Source of the DNA: Rhodoblastus sphagnicola
GTDB taxonomy: Bacteria; Pseudomonadota; Alphaproteobacteria; Rhizobiales; Beijerinckiaceae
NCBI RefSeq assembly: GCF_002937075.1
Contig: NZ_NHSJ01000069.1
Coordinates: 1-56,237, forward strand
Direction of reading: 5' to 3'
DNA: 56,237 nt
Below the pieces are notes generated by a model. The model did not search any database. It worked only from the letters and a program-made list of their open reading frames with translations, and was not told the DNA's origin. The stretch's first letter is position 1; each line of letters opens with the position of its first letter. Below are positions 19,133 to 28,100 of this stretch, one piece after another. A program made the position numbers and the translations under genes.

Positions 19133-21025
19133 ATGGCGAACGATGTATCCCGACTTGTATCCCAAAATGTAGTCCGCTCCGGGCGCCGCCGCAGGGCCCG
19201 CCCCTCCTACCTCGTGCACAGGGGCGACGTCTTCTTCTTCCAGATTCGCCCACGCTTGCCCAAGGGGCTTGCCGCTTTCAAAAAGCCGGCGCCTCATAGG
19301 CTGCGGCTGGGAGCTGTGTCGACGCGAACCGCCCAAGCATGGGCGCTGCATCTTGCCGACCTCGCCGAGGCGCTTTTCGCCCGGTGGCGACGGCAGATGG
19401 AGGAGAAGGTGCGGCAAGGCGAGTTCGATTTCGGCGACGCGGGACGCCGAGACAAGGTTCCTCCCGAACCGACGGCTTTCCTAAAGGAAATGGCGCAGCT
19501 CTTCGCCAAGGCGCTGGAGACCTTGAAGCGGGAGGCGCCGCCCTTCCCCGAATTGTCTCCACGCGCGATGCAGAGCTTCGCCCTGTTTCAGGAGGGCGGC
19601 GCCCTTGAACGGGAGATCCGGCTGGGTGCAGGAACCGATTCTCCTGTCGCCGCCAACGCCGACCTCCTCCGCGCGGACCTGAAATATCGCATGCAGGCGT
19701 TCGCGGATGCCGCCAAGGCCGGCCCTGCGGTCTTCGGGGACATGGCGCAGATCCGCGCGCGCGGCGTCAACGACACGGGGGCGTCCGCCCCGGTCGTCGC
19801 CGGCGCCGTGGAGCAAAAACCTGTAGTCGTCTCGCCCGTGGCCGCTGTCGCGAAAGCCGCGCCGGCCAAAACGCCGCAACCGCAATCCGACGCGCCCTTG
19901 TTCAGCGCCGCCCTGGCGGATTATCTCGACCTGCGCGAAGGCGCCGGCGAGGAGAAGGGCACGATCTCGACGGCGCGGATGCGCGCCGAAGTCTTCGTCG
20001 CGGTCATGGGCGACAGGCCGATTGACCAGTACCTGCCTTTCGATCTGCAAAAATTCATCAACGAGGCGCAGCACCTTCCCCTCGCCTACGGCAAGGAAAT
20101 GCCGGAATCCTCAACGGTCCGGGCGATCGGGCCGAAGGCGGCCATCGGGATCAACAAGAAGGACAATTGCTGGGAGCGGCTGACGCGCAAGACCATGGAG
20201 GACGGATACCTGCCCGCCATCAAGGCCGTGATCAACTACGCCGTTCGTCTGCACCCGATGCGCCATCCGTTTGGGAACATGCGGCTGATCTGGCCCAAAC
20301 AGTTGAGACCCTCGGCCACGCGAGAGGGGCTCGATGCTGAACGGCTCAACGAGGTGTTCCGCATCGGCATCGCTTCGGGCTTCAGCGACGACGCCCTGCT
20401 CCCAGCGCTGGCCCAGACCTCGTCGCGGCGACTTGGCCTGCTCGCCTATCTGCGCGGCAGCGATTTCCAGACAAAGCATGGCGTCACCATCGTCCGCATC
20501 GACGGGGTGGCCTTCGACTCGCAGAAGGGGAGATGGTACCGCGCGCCATACAAGACGACGGACAGCCTGAATTTCTTTGTTCTCCATAAGATGTGGGACG
20601 AATGCGGCTTCACCGACTGGGCCAAAGAGCAGGGGGACGCGTTCATCTTCCGCCAGTTGCATGCCTGCGCGGACCCTGCCGACGCGGCGTCAAAGCGGTG
20701 CGGTCGCCTGCTGAAAAAGGCCGGCGCCATCGGCTGCAACATCGAAGTCCCCCACGCCTTGCGCCACGGCGCCAAGGACGCGATGGTCGACGCCGCGATC
20801 GACGGCGAGACGCGGCGCAAGCAGATGGGGCAGAGCACGCGCATGGACGTGCACGACGACTATGGCTCGAATCGCTCCCTTACGCGAGCCGAATGCCAGA
20901 GGCTGGCTCAGTTGCCGCTTATGGAGGCCGTGGACTGGTCCGTGTTCAAGGGACTGGATTTCGAGGCCATGGCGTCAAAAGTACGGAAGGGCGGGAGACC
21001 GAAGAAGGTCTCGACGGCGTCGTGA
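19133..21025 (+). CDS. int: Tyrosine recombinase (site-specific integrase)
   Basis: A 630-residue protein. The catalytic residues of the tyrosine recombinase family are visible: Arg I in TSSRRLGLLAYLRGSDF (~residue 433), the H-x-x-R box in PHALRHGAKD (~542), and the nucleophile Tyr in VHDDYGS (~576). The first ~300 residues hold an N-terminal arm-binding region and a long Ala/Pro linker (VAAVAKAAPAKTPQPQSDAP); a core-binding domain follows (~residues 260-380). It is longer than lambda-type integrases. It lies 80 bp from the tRNA, facing inward. Its first codons contain three 12-bp repeats (19144-19179), so arm binding could repress its own expression. Confidence 0.92.
   Translation: MANDVSRLVSQNVVRSGRRRRARPSYLVHRGDVFFFQIRPRLPKGLAAFKKPAPHRLRLGAVSTRTAQAWALHLADLAEALFARWRRQMEEKVRQGEFDFGDAGRRDKVPPEPTAFLKEMAQLFAKALETLKREAPPFPELSPRAMQSFALFQEGGALEREIRLGAGTDSPVAANADLLRADLKYRMQAFADAAKAGPAVFGDMAQIRARGVNDTGASAPVVAGAVEQKPVVVSPVAAVAKAAPAKTPQPQSDAPLFSAALADYLDLREGAGEEKGTISTARMRAEVFVAVMGDRPIDQYLPFDLQKFINEAQHLPLAYGKEMPESSTVRAIGPKAAIGINKKDNCWERLTRKTMEDGYLPAIKAVINYAVRLHPMRHPFGNMRLIWPKQLRPSATREGLDAERLNEVFRIGIASGFSDDALLPALAQTSSRRLGLLAYLRGSDFQTKHGVTIVRIDGVAFDSQKGRWYRAPYKTTDSLNFFVLHKMWDECGFTDWAKEQGDAFIFRQLHACADPADAASKRCGRLLKKAGAIGCNIEVPHALRHGAKDAMVDAAIDGETRRKQMGQSTRMDVHDDYGSNRSLTRAECQRLAQLPLMEAVDWSVFKGLDFEAMASKVRKGGRPKKVSTAS
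19144..19179 (+). repeat. Left-end array of three 12-bp repeats (candidate integrase arm sites)
   Basis: Three head-to-tail units begin TGTATCCCG, TGTATCCCA and TGTAGTCCG, each 12 bp, 92 bp inside attL and within the first codons of the integrase gene. The same pattern recurs at 39604-39639 near attR, in the same orientation. Confidence 0.75.
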
Positions 21026-21102
21026 AATCGACCCACAGCAATCCAAACTGGCGAGGTGTTGACCGCCACGCTGCGTGATCACTTTCCTGCAAGCGTATTA
21101 TC

Positions 21103-21723
21103 TCACAAAATAACGCCGCCAGATGGTTGAGGCGGCTGCGAAGGAGGTGCCTTCTTCAGTTCGGGAAGACCGATGCGAGCCAAATAAGCTGCGAAACGCT
21201 GGGACAGGTCTTCTCTAAAAAGGTCCGTTATTCGGCAAACGAAATGTTTCGCGCGCAACGCTTCCACATAGTTGATATGAGAAGAAAAGTAATGTTTGAA
21301 ATCAGCAATTTGCGGGACTATAGGAACATCATGTGGAAATTCGAGGTAATGGTACCGTGGACGCTCATTTTGCATGAGTGATGTTCCTGGAGTTTTTTTC
21401 TTGTTGATTGGGGCCATATTCATACTTAGGGCGGATAAATGAGCCCCTTGAAAAACATGCTCGGCATTATAAAGTGGAACGAATAGCACTGAAAAAAGAC
21501 GCTTATCATCATCTATAGGCGGCTTATGATTTTTGGGTTTGTATTTCGCATTTTGCTCAAGATCGCAATCTTGCGTCATGAGCACAGCCAAGGGAAACAC
21601 GACCTTCGAAACTTCAATTATGCCGCGATCCTCTAAAACGCGCTCAATACATTCTACATCACGGAATATATCTCCTTGCGCTATGCGAGGCAGCTTCCTG
21701 CGCTTCACCTGAATATTAGTCAC
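21103..21723 (-). CDS. Uncharacterized protein with 'TQDCDLEQ' motif, third gene of the TIGR04255 cassette
   Basis: About 206 residues from a GTG at 21723, which overlaps the stop of the preceding small gene and has AGGGGAAAG upstream. An ATG at 21813 would overlap that gene by ~100 bp and is less likely. Visible blocks are IAQGDIFRDVECIERV, VVFPLAVLMTQDCDLEQNAK, and a central FSVLFVPLYNAEHVFQGAHL. I recall similar proteins of unknown function carrying the TQDCDLEQ box next to TIGR04255 proteins. No signal peptide or membrane helix is apparent. The cluster of Asp, Cys and Glu might bind metal (speculative). The gene is clearly AT-richer than the rest of the window, suggesting separate acquisition. 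Confidence 0.7.
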   Translation of the reverse strand: MTNIQVKRRKLPRIAQGDIFRDVECIERVLEDRGIIEVSKVVFPLAVLMTQDCDLEQNAKYKPKNHKPPIDDDKRLFSVLFVPLYNAEHVFQGAHLSALSMNMAPINKKKTPGTSLMQNERPRYHYLEFPHDVPIVPQIADFKHYFSSHINYVEALRAKHFVCRITDLFREDLSQRFAAYLARIGLPELKKAPPSQPPQPSGGVIL

Positions 21724-21928
21724 TTGAAATCTTTCCCCTGATAATGATGCGCCGGGGCTTTCCCGAACCGTAGCGGCCTTCGTCGATATTGAAGCTCTTG
21801 CTTGATATTTCAACTAACTTTGGCTGCGCGATAACAGGCGGATTCTCGCGGACAACGGGAGATGAAGCCGAAGTAGCAGAGACACCAGAAACATAAGAGT
21901 TGCCTAAAAGAGGGTTATTTTCGACCAT
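21716..21928 (-). CDS. Small 70-residue protein, middle gene of the TIGR04255 cassette
   Basis: It overlaps the end of the TIGR04255 gene by 14 bp and the GTG start of the third gene by 8 bp, the pattern of a tightly coupled operon. The product (MVENNPLLGNSYVSGVSATS at the start, GRYGSGKPRRIIIRGKISSD at the end) is polar and low in hydrophobic residues. I do not recognise a family. It may be a disordered linker or an antitoxin-like partner, but that is unsupported. Confidence 0.55.
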   Translation of the reverse strand: MVENNPLLGNSYVSGVSATSASSPVVRENPPVIAQPKLVEISSKSFNIDEGRYGSGKPRRIIIRGKISSD

Positions 21929-22673
21929 TCATCTTACTCCGAAGCGATTCTGTAATGCTTTTCTCAAAAAGTTCCTGAATTCGTTCATGTGCAGATTCAA
22001 TATATTGAATAGACTCACTAATAGGATGTATAATTTGTGCATACGCATCAATATCTATGACAAACATAGGTCGCCTCATGATTGCCGGATAATCAGAATT
22101 TGGAAATCCAAACTGGAAACGCACGTCGATGTCGTCAAATTTCAATTCCACAACGTGAAAATTTCTTGTAATATTGGCAGCATATAAATTGAATGGTAAG
22201 CTACCTATAATAGATTCGTCAAAATATTTACCAATGCTTGAAATGGTTAAATCGTCAAACTCAAATTGATTAACGTACCTGAGTCCAAACCGTTGAGCTA
22301 TAATTCCGGGTTCTGCCTGATCTATTGTCCCAATAGATTCTTGAAATTCCGCTTTGAGATCCTCGAATCGCCGATATTTCGTATATCGCACAAATATTGC
22401 GCTCGACTCGATGGTAAGTTGTTTTTCGCGCTGCTTTCCAAAAAAATTCCATTGCTTTCCGCGAACTTCTTTTTGCTTTACCCCTCCGTCTACGCCCAAC
22501 TCAATATGCTGTGAAATAGATTCAATTGGCTCTGCGATTGGAAAATAGAGCCCGATTTTTTTAATCGCCTTTGCAGGAATATTCTTTTCCAAGGCTGCGA
22601 CGGGAGAAACGAAATCGATTCTGGCGACGACCTCGGTAAGAAAAGATTTTTTGTAACAAACATCCTCAAACAT
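21915..22673 (-). CDS. TIGR04255-like family protein
   Basis: A 252-residue protein. The opening YKKSFLTEVVARIDFVSPV, the central SSAIFVRYTKYRRFEDLKAE with RFGLRYVNQFEF, and the final helical IESAHERIQELFEKSI follow the layout of the sporadically distributed TIGR04255 family as I remember it (N-terminal strand near an 'I.F' motif, central RYxNxI/F-type segment, C-terminal 'LH..I...F...IT'). The function of that family is unknown, and it occurs patchily in genomic islands. The coding region is markedly AT-rich against a GC-rich host. It leads a three-gene leftward operon. Confidence 0.7.
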   Translation of the reverse strand: MFEDVCYKKSFLTEVVARIDFVSPVAALEKNIPAKAIKKIGLYFPIAEPIESISQHIELGVDGGVKQKEVRGKQWNFFGKQREKQLTIESSAIFVRYTKYRRFEDLKAEFQESIGTIDQAEPGIIAQRFGLRYVNQFEFDDLTISSIGKYFDESIIGSLPFNLYAANITRNFHVVELKFDDIDVRFQFGFPNSDYPAIMRRPMFVIDIDAYAQIIHPISESIQYIESAHERIQELFEKSITESLRSKMNGRK

Positions 22674-22873
22674 TGTTTCCCCGTTGCTTTATTGTTGATA
22701 GTCAGCATCATTGCCAAGCTGATATGTGTGGATCGTTTGGCTTGGCTACGCCCTGTGACCGAATGAAGATTTTCGTGTCTTATTGGTCAGTGCCGCGCAT
22801 ATAAAACCCGAGGCAACGTCGCATTCAAACAGATTCGAATTGCACGCAGACATGCGTCCGAACTCCGGTCTTG

Positions 22874-23425
22874 TCATGAGCGAAGCCTCGAAACTGTGCT
22901 TCGATCGACGTTGAATCGCCGTGCGAGATCTGCCTGCGTGGCCGTGCCTTCGGCCAGTGCCGCCAGCGCTTCCGCGCGTTGATGGCGGGTGAGCTTGCGA
23001 GGGCGGCCCATATGAACGCCGCGTGCTTGGGCGCGTTCGCGCCCCTCGCCGGTCCGAGCGCGAATCAACTCGCGCTCGAATTCGGCAAGGCCACCTAAAA
23101 CTGTCAACATCAAGCGGCCATGTGGGGTCGTCGTGTCGGCCCATGTGTCACTTAACGATCGAAATCCCGCGCCAACGTTCCCTATGGCATCAAGGATGTT
23201 CAACAAATCCCGGGTCGAGCGCGCGAGCCGGTCGAGCCGAGTAACGAGCAAAGTATCGCCTTTGGCTAAGGACTTTACCGCCCTGGCCAACTGGCGACGA
23301 TCAGTCTCTTTGCCGCTGGCTGTTTCCCGAAACACCTTCTCAGCGCCGGCCGCGCACAATGATTCCACCTGAGCTTCCAAGCTCTGGCCGTCCGTCGAAA
23401 CTCTCGCATAACCGAAAATTGCCAT
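22874..23425 (-). CDS. Serine recombinase (resolvase/invertase family)
   Basis: About 183 residues from ATG 23425. The catalytic serine is in IFGYARVSTDGQSLEAQ. LLVTRLDRLARSTRDLLNIL and RELIRARTGEGRERAQARG are the resolvase core and E-helix start, and the C-terminal helix-turn-helix is TATQADLARRFNVDRSTVSR. It matches the Pin/Tn3-resolvase size. No transposase gene lies nearby, so it is either a remnant of a Tn3-like unit or a resolution system of the element. Upstream repeats at 23447-23534 look like its binding sites. Confidence 0.92.
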   Translation of the reverse strand: MAIFGYARVSTDGQSLEAQVESLCAAGAEKVFRETASGKETDRRQLARAVKSLAKGDTLLVTRLDRLARSTRDLLNILDAIGNVGAGFRSLSDTWADTTTPHGRLMLTVLGGLAEFERELIRARTGEGRERAQARGVHMGRPRKLTRHQRAEALAALAEGTATQADLARRFNVDRSTVSRLRS

Positions 23426-23910
23426 GAGAAGACGATAGCGAAGCGTAAGACTTTCGCAACAAACTTTTGCACATCCGAAACGCTTGCGAAACATGGAATG
23501 GGGATTTGTTGCAAAAGTCTTGATTTTTGCACATGCTGGGGCGATCGGCTGAGGCTGTTGCAAAGTTCGGAATAACGCATCATCCTGCTCGCAAGGACAG
23601 CTCGGGAAAAAAGCTAAAGGGAAGCATAATTGCCGCTGTTATAGCGTGGGCGGCGCACCACGGGGGGCTCACATTCGTAAGAATGGAGGCTCACATGGAA
23701 GCAAGCATCACGTTCAATGTGCAAGGTGAAGCGCACGGTGTTGTGGGCCCTGTCGGGGTGCGTCGATCCACGCAAATAACAGAGCTTTGGCTGCTTGCCT
23801 CATTAGCTTCCGAGAGCACCGTAGGAGGGGTTCGATTCCCCTCTCCCACACCAGCGTCCACCGCGCTGTCGTACCTCAAGGAGTGAGCCGTTGCGGTGGG
23901 GTGATGAAAC
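23426..23910. other. Region with an orphan tRNA 3' end, no gene seen
   Basis: Besides the res-like repeats, 23826-23853 reads as the T arm and 3' acceptor strand of a tRNA ending in CCA: AGGGG-TTCGATT-CCCCT, then CTCCCAC-A-CCA. No matching 5' acceptor (GTGGGAG) or anticodon arm lies upstream, so it is a fragment, probably an attachment-site scar or an old element end. I find no supported protein gene. Confidence 0.6.
23447..23534. repeat. Res-like site: inverted and direct repeats upstream of the resolvase
   Basis: A 17-bp sequence at 23447-23463 is repeated inverted at 23505-23521 with one mismatch. TTTTGCACAT occurs twice in direct orientation (23465-23474 and 23525-23534), 60 bp apart. 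Such multi-subsite layouts upstream of resolvase genes are typical of res sites. Confidence 0.6.
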
Positions 23911-24783
23911 TCACCCTCCTTGCAAGGCCGTCATATAGGCAACCGCCTCGTTCGCCTTTGCGGCGGCGGTGAAGATGGCGCGTTTGTCGCCCTTCATAAG
24001 CCGCAGCCAATGTTCGAGATATTGCGCGTGATCGACACGGGGCTCAGCGCTGACGCCCGCGTCGGCACACAAGAATGCGGCGCCGAGTTCAGCGATCAAC
24101 TCTTCCGCCGCATAGGCTGCGTCGCCGAAGCGCCGGCCAAGCAGGCGGTTGCAACGGCTTTCATGGCTTGTCCAATGGGTCAGTTCATGAAAAGCCGTCG
24201 CGTAATAGGCTTCCGCCGGGGAGATCGTCGGCGTTCCGACGAAGACTTCGCGGGCCGGCAGGACAATCTGGTCGGTTGCCGGGCGGTAGAAAGCTCGGTC
24301 GCCGCCATGCTCGATCACCGCGCCTGTGCGGGAGACAAAGGCTTCGGCTTGCTCGATCGGCGACATGGGAGGCGTCGGCGCGTCTGAATTGGATGCGTAG
24401 CCGTCCACCTGTTCTGCCGCAAAGACCGGGCTCGCGCGAGCGATGAGGCGCGTCTCGCGCCGGTCTTCCTCGTCGGTGACCACGACTTCCTTGTAGAACG
24501 CCACATACGCCGCCTTTTCGCCTTTGCGGACTTGGGCTCCGGCCTCCGCCCATTGGCGATAAGTGCCCCAGCAGCCCGAGGAATAGCCATGCTGGTCGGA
24601 GATCGCCCAGAGAGTGACGACGTTCACGCCCCTGTACCGCTTTTTCGAGCCGATATTGGTTGGGCGCATGGCGTTCCCTGCCGACCGATGCCATGGCAGC
24701 CGGAACTCGCCGGCGCCGCGCTCGATCGCGGCGATGATCGTGTCCGTGATGCTTTGATGGACGTCGAAATGCTGGGCTTTCAT
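23911..24783 (-). CDS. ardC: ArdC-type antirestriction protein (ssDNA-binding domain + zincin)
   Basis: A 290-residue protein. Residues ~5-130 form the DUF1738/ArdC N-terminal single-stranded-DNA-binding domain (WHRSAGNAMRPTNIGSKKRY; ISDQHGYSSGCWGTYRQW). The C-terminal half is a metallopeptidase-like domain with HELTHW (H199, E200, H203), followed by AEELIAELGAAFLC, which supplies the third ligand. ArdC proteins protect incoming plasmid DNA from restriction during conjugation. Here it diverges from a type I RM operon in the same element, pairing offence and counter-defence. It may also act on recipient systems during mobilization (inference). Confidence 0.87.
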   Translation of the reverse strand: MKAQHFDVHQSITDTIIAAIERGAGEFRLPWHRSAGNAMRPTNIGSKKRYRGVNVVTLWAISDQHGYSSGCWGTYRQWAEAGAQVRKGEKAAYVAFYKEVVVTDEEDRRETRLIARASPVFAAEQVDGYASNSDAPTPPMSPIEQAEAFVSRTGAVIEHGGDRAFYRPATDQIVLPAREVFVGTPTISPAEAYYATAFHELTHWTSHESRCNRLLGRRFGDAAYAAEELIAELGAAFLCADAGVSAEPRVDHAQYLEHWLRLMKGDKRAIFTAAAKANEAVAYMTALQGG

Positions 24784-25133
24784 CGTGGTCCCCTTGCGTG
24801 CGGGCCGCGTGTGCGGCCTGATGGGGACATGCGGACCGGACCAAGTGGCCGGGCGATCAAACCCCGCGCTTTCGGCGCGCCGCGTGCGGGGCGGAGCTGC
24901 ACGACCGGCGGAACGACGGGAGGAAGCGAGCCGGGTTGATCCGCGCGGCTGGGGCGGTCAATTTCCCCATATCAGGCCATACGCGTTCGCTGCCGGCGGA
25001 AACCATGACGCCGCCCTGCATTCCGCTGGCTCATGAAGTCCTCGCGATGACATATTCGCCGCGCCCGGCGCCGTGGCCCCCGTCCGACCGCACGAAATGG
25101 CAGACGTTGCCGAACGCCTGAGCTTGAGCCAAT
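24784..25133. other. Divergent promoter region between ardC and hsdR
   Basis: 350 bp without a convincing gene. A short frame at 25047-25121 could encode MTYSPRPAPWPPSDRTKWQT plus four residues, without a clear ribosome site. The GC-rich hairpin CCCCGCGC...GCGTGCGGGG lies near 24860-24897. The promoters of both flanking genes must be here; I cannot place them. Confidence 0.4.
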
Positions 25134-28100
25134 ATGCGCGCGTTCGAAATCAACCAGGCGGCCATTGTGGGCCCGAATTCTCGCAACTTCGATTTCCTGA
25201 CGTCATTTGACGCGGACCTCGCCCGTCTGGGCGCCCTCGCCGAGTGGGCCTTCCATGAGGACGCGCCCACCGCGTTGGGAAAACTGCGGCAATTCGCCGA
25301 GCACATGGCGAAATCGCTCGCCGCCCGAAACGGCCTCGCCCTCGACGCTCGCGCCAATTTCGACGAGACCCTTCGCAGCCTGCAACAGGCAGGCAAGCTT
25401 CCGAAGCAGGCGGCAGACGTCTTCCATTTCCTTCGCCGATACGGCAACGCCGCCGTCCACGAAAACCTCGGCACACCGCAGCAGGCCTTGACCGGGCTGA
25501 AGGTCGCGCGCCAACTTGGCGTGTGGTTCCTGCGCGCTTATGGGCCGAACCGGGACTTCGAGGCCGACGCCTTTCGCCCGCCTGAACCGCCGAAAGACTC
25601 GAAAGCAGAACTGGCCGACGAAATCACCCGGCTGCGCGACCAACTCGCCGCGACCGAAAACGCGGCGGAAAAGGCGCGGCGGGTAGCCGAGGAATCCGCG
25701 CGCGGTCGCCTTGACGCCGAGGCCTTGGCCCAGCGCGAGGCCGAAGAGCGCTTCCAATGGGAGCAACTGGCCGCTGAAGAGGCCGCAGCCCGCGACCAAG
25801 TTCAGCGCTCACTGGACCGCCTGAGGGCCGAGGCGCAAAGCCAGACGCCCGCCGACTTGGCGCAGCAGGCGCAGCAGGCCGAGACCGCCGACGCGAAAAT
25901 CGAACTCGATGAGGCCGACACCCGCGTCCTCATCGACGCCAAGCTGTCCGCAGCCGGCTGGACTGTGGATTCGGCGCGCCTACGCCATGGCGCAGGAATC
26001 CGTCCGGATTCAGCGCCTGCCTTAGCCATCGCCGAATGGCCGACGGCCACCGGCCCTGTCGATTACGCCCTCTTTCTCGATGGTCATTGCGTCGGCCTGA
26101 TCGAAGCCAAGCGCGGCAAGACCGATGTTCCCGGCGTCCTGATCCAGACTGAACGTTATGCCAAGAGCGTCAAGCTGGCTGACGAACATCGCCTGCCCTT
26201 GGCGCTGTCGGGGGACGCGCCCGGCGGCGTTCCTTTTGTCTTCGCCACCAACGGTCGCCCCTATGTGAAGCAGATGCTGACGAAATCCGGTGTCTGGTTC
26301 CGCGACGCCCGCCGCGCCGCCAATCTGCCCTTGGCCCTGAGCGACTGGTTCACGCCGCAAGATCTCAGGGAAAAAATGGCGCAGTCGGTCGACGGCTCCG
26401 GCCTCGCCGCCGAATCCTTCGATTATGCCGGCATTCGTCCCTATCAGCAGGAGGCGATCAAGGCGATCGAGGGGGCGCTCGGGCGCGGCCAGCGCGAAAT
26501 TCTCGTCGCCATGGCCACGGGGACGGGCAAAACGCGCACCTGCATCGCCCTGATGTATCGCGTGCTCAAGCACAAGCGGTTCCGCCGCATCCTGTTTCTG
26601 GTCGATCGAAACGAACTCGGCAAACAAACCCTGCGCGCCCTCGCCAACACCGAACTTGAGGGTCTGCTCAAATTCGATGAGAGCTACACTGTCGCCGGCC
26701 TCGACACCAAGCTGCCGGCCAAGGAAACCCGCGTCCACGTCGCCACGGTGCAGGCTATGGTCAAGCGGGTCATCTCAGCCGAAGGAATCGAAGAGCGGCC
26801 CTCGCCGGGAACCTATGACTGCATCGTCGTGGATGAAGCGCATCGTGGCTATACGCTCGACGCCGAGCTGCGCGAGGAAGACCTCGAATTCCGCTCGCTT
26901 GAGGACTACCTCTCAAAATACCGCCGCGTCCTCGACTATTTCGACGCGATCAAGATCGCGCTGACCGCGACGCCGGCCCTGCACACCGCCGAAATCTTTG
27001 GCGCCCCCGTCTATCGCTACAGTTACCGGCAGGCCGTGGTCGATGGCTTTCTCATCGACCATGCCCCGCCGCGTCGCATCAAGACCGCCCTGGCTGTCGC
27101 CGGCATCACCTTTTCGGAGGGCGACGAAGTCGAAATCATCGATCCCCGCAACGGCCAGATCGACCTTTTCCAAATGCCGGATCAGGTCGATTTTGAGATC
27201 CAGGAATTCAACAAAAGGGTCTATTCGACCGAGTTCAACCGCGTCGTCGCTGAGGCCGTCGCCTTGGAAATTCCGCCCTCGGCCCCCGGCAAAACACTCC
27301 TTTTTGCCGCCCGCGATGACCACGCCGACACGCTTGTCGATCAGCTTCGCAAGGCGCTGGAGACCGAATACGGCCCGCAGCCGCACGACCTCGTCCAAAA
27401 AATCACCGGCAAGGTCGACAGGCCCGGCGACCTCATCCTCGCCTACCGCAACGACCCTCGGCCAAAATATGTCGTCACCGTCGATCTGCTCACCACAGGC
27501 GTCGATGTCCCCGTCGTCTGCAATCTGGTCTTCGTCCGTCGGGTCAACAGCCGCATCCTCTACGACCAGATGATCGGACGGGCGACGCGGAAATGCGACG
27601 AGATCGGCAAGGAGGTTTTTCGTATTTTCGACGCCGTCGACATCTACGCCAATTTGCAGGCCGTCACCGACATGAGGCCGGTCGTCGTCGACGCCAATGT
27701 GTCGCTGGAAACCCTCGTCTCGGATTTCTTGCGGGCGCCCACCGACGAGGACCGCGTTTTCGTGCGCGATCAGATCGTCGTGCGCCTGCGCCGCGCCATG
27801 CGCCATTTCACCGAGCCGCAGCGCGAGGCCTTTTCCCGCGCTGCCGGCGCAACGCCCGAAGAGTTTCTCACCCGCTTGCGTGCGGCGGCGCCTCATGAGG
27901 CTGCGGCCCTGCTGCAAAGCCAGTCGTCAGCTCTCGCCATCGCCTCGGGCGCCCGGCGGGCCGGCGCCGACGGGGGGATTTACATCTCCACCCATGCCGA
28001 CGAACTGGTGTCCGTGGAGGATGTGTTCGAGGGCGCCGCCAGCCCGGAAGACTATATCTCCGCCTTCGAGCGGTTCGTGCGCGAGAACATGAACATGTCG

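Noticed and set aside
18632-19417. 261-residue minus-strand frame across tRNA-Ser
   Set aside because: It contains the GGEGGIRTPD string that arises from translating tRNA DNA and overlaps the integrase start; no ribosome site.
23813-23853. Possible complete tRNA gene
   Set aside because: T arm and 3' acceptor are perfect, but the anticodon arm and matching 5' acceptor strand are absent; kept only as a fragment.
25047-25121. 24-codon leader frame upstream of hsdR
   Set aside because: No ribosome site and no recognisable attenuator structure; too short to support.
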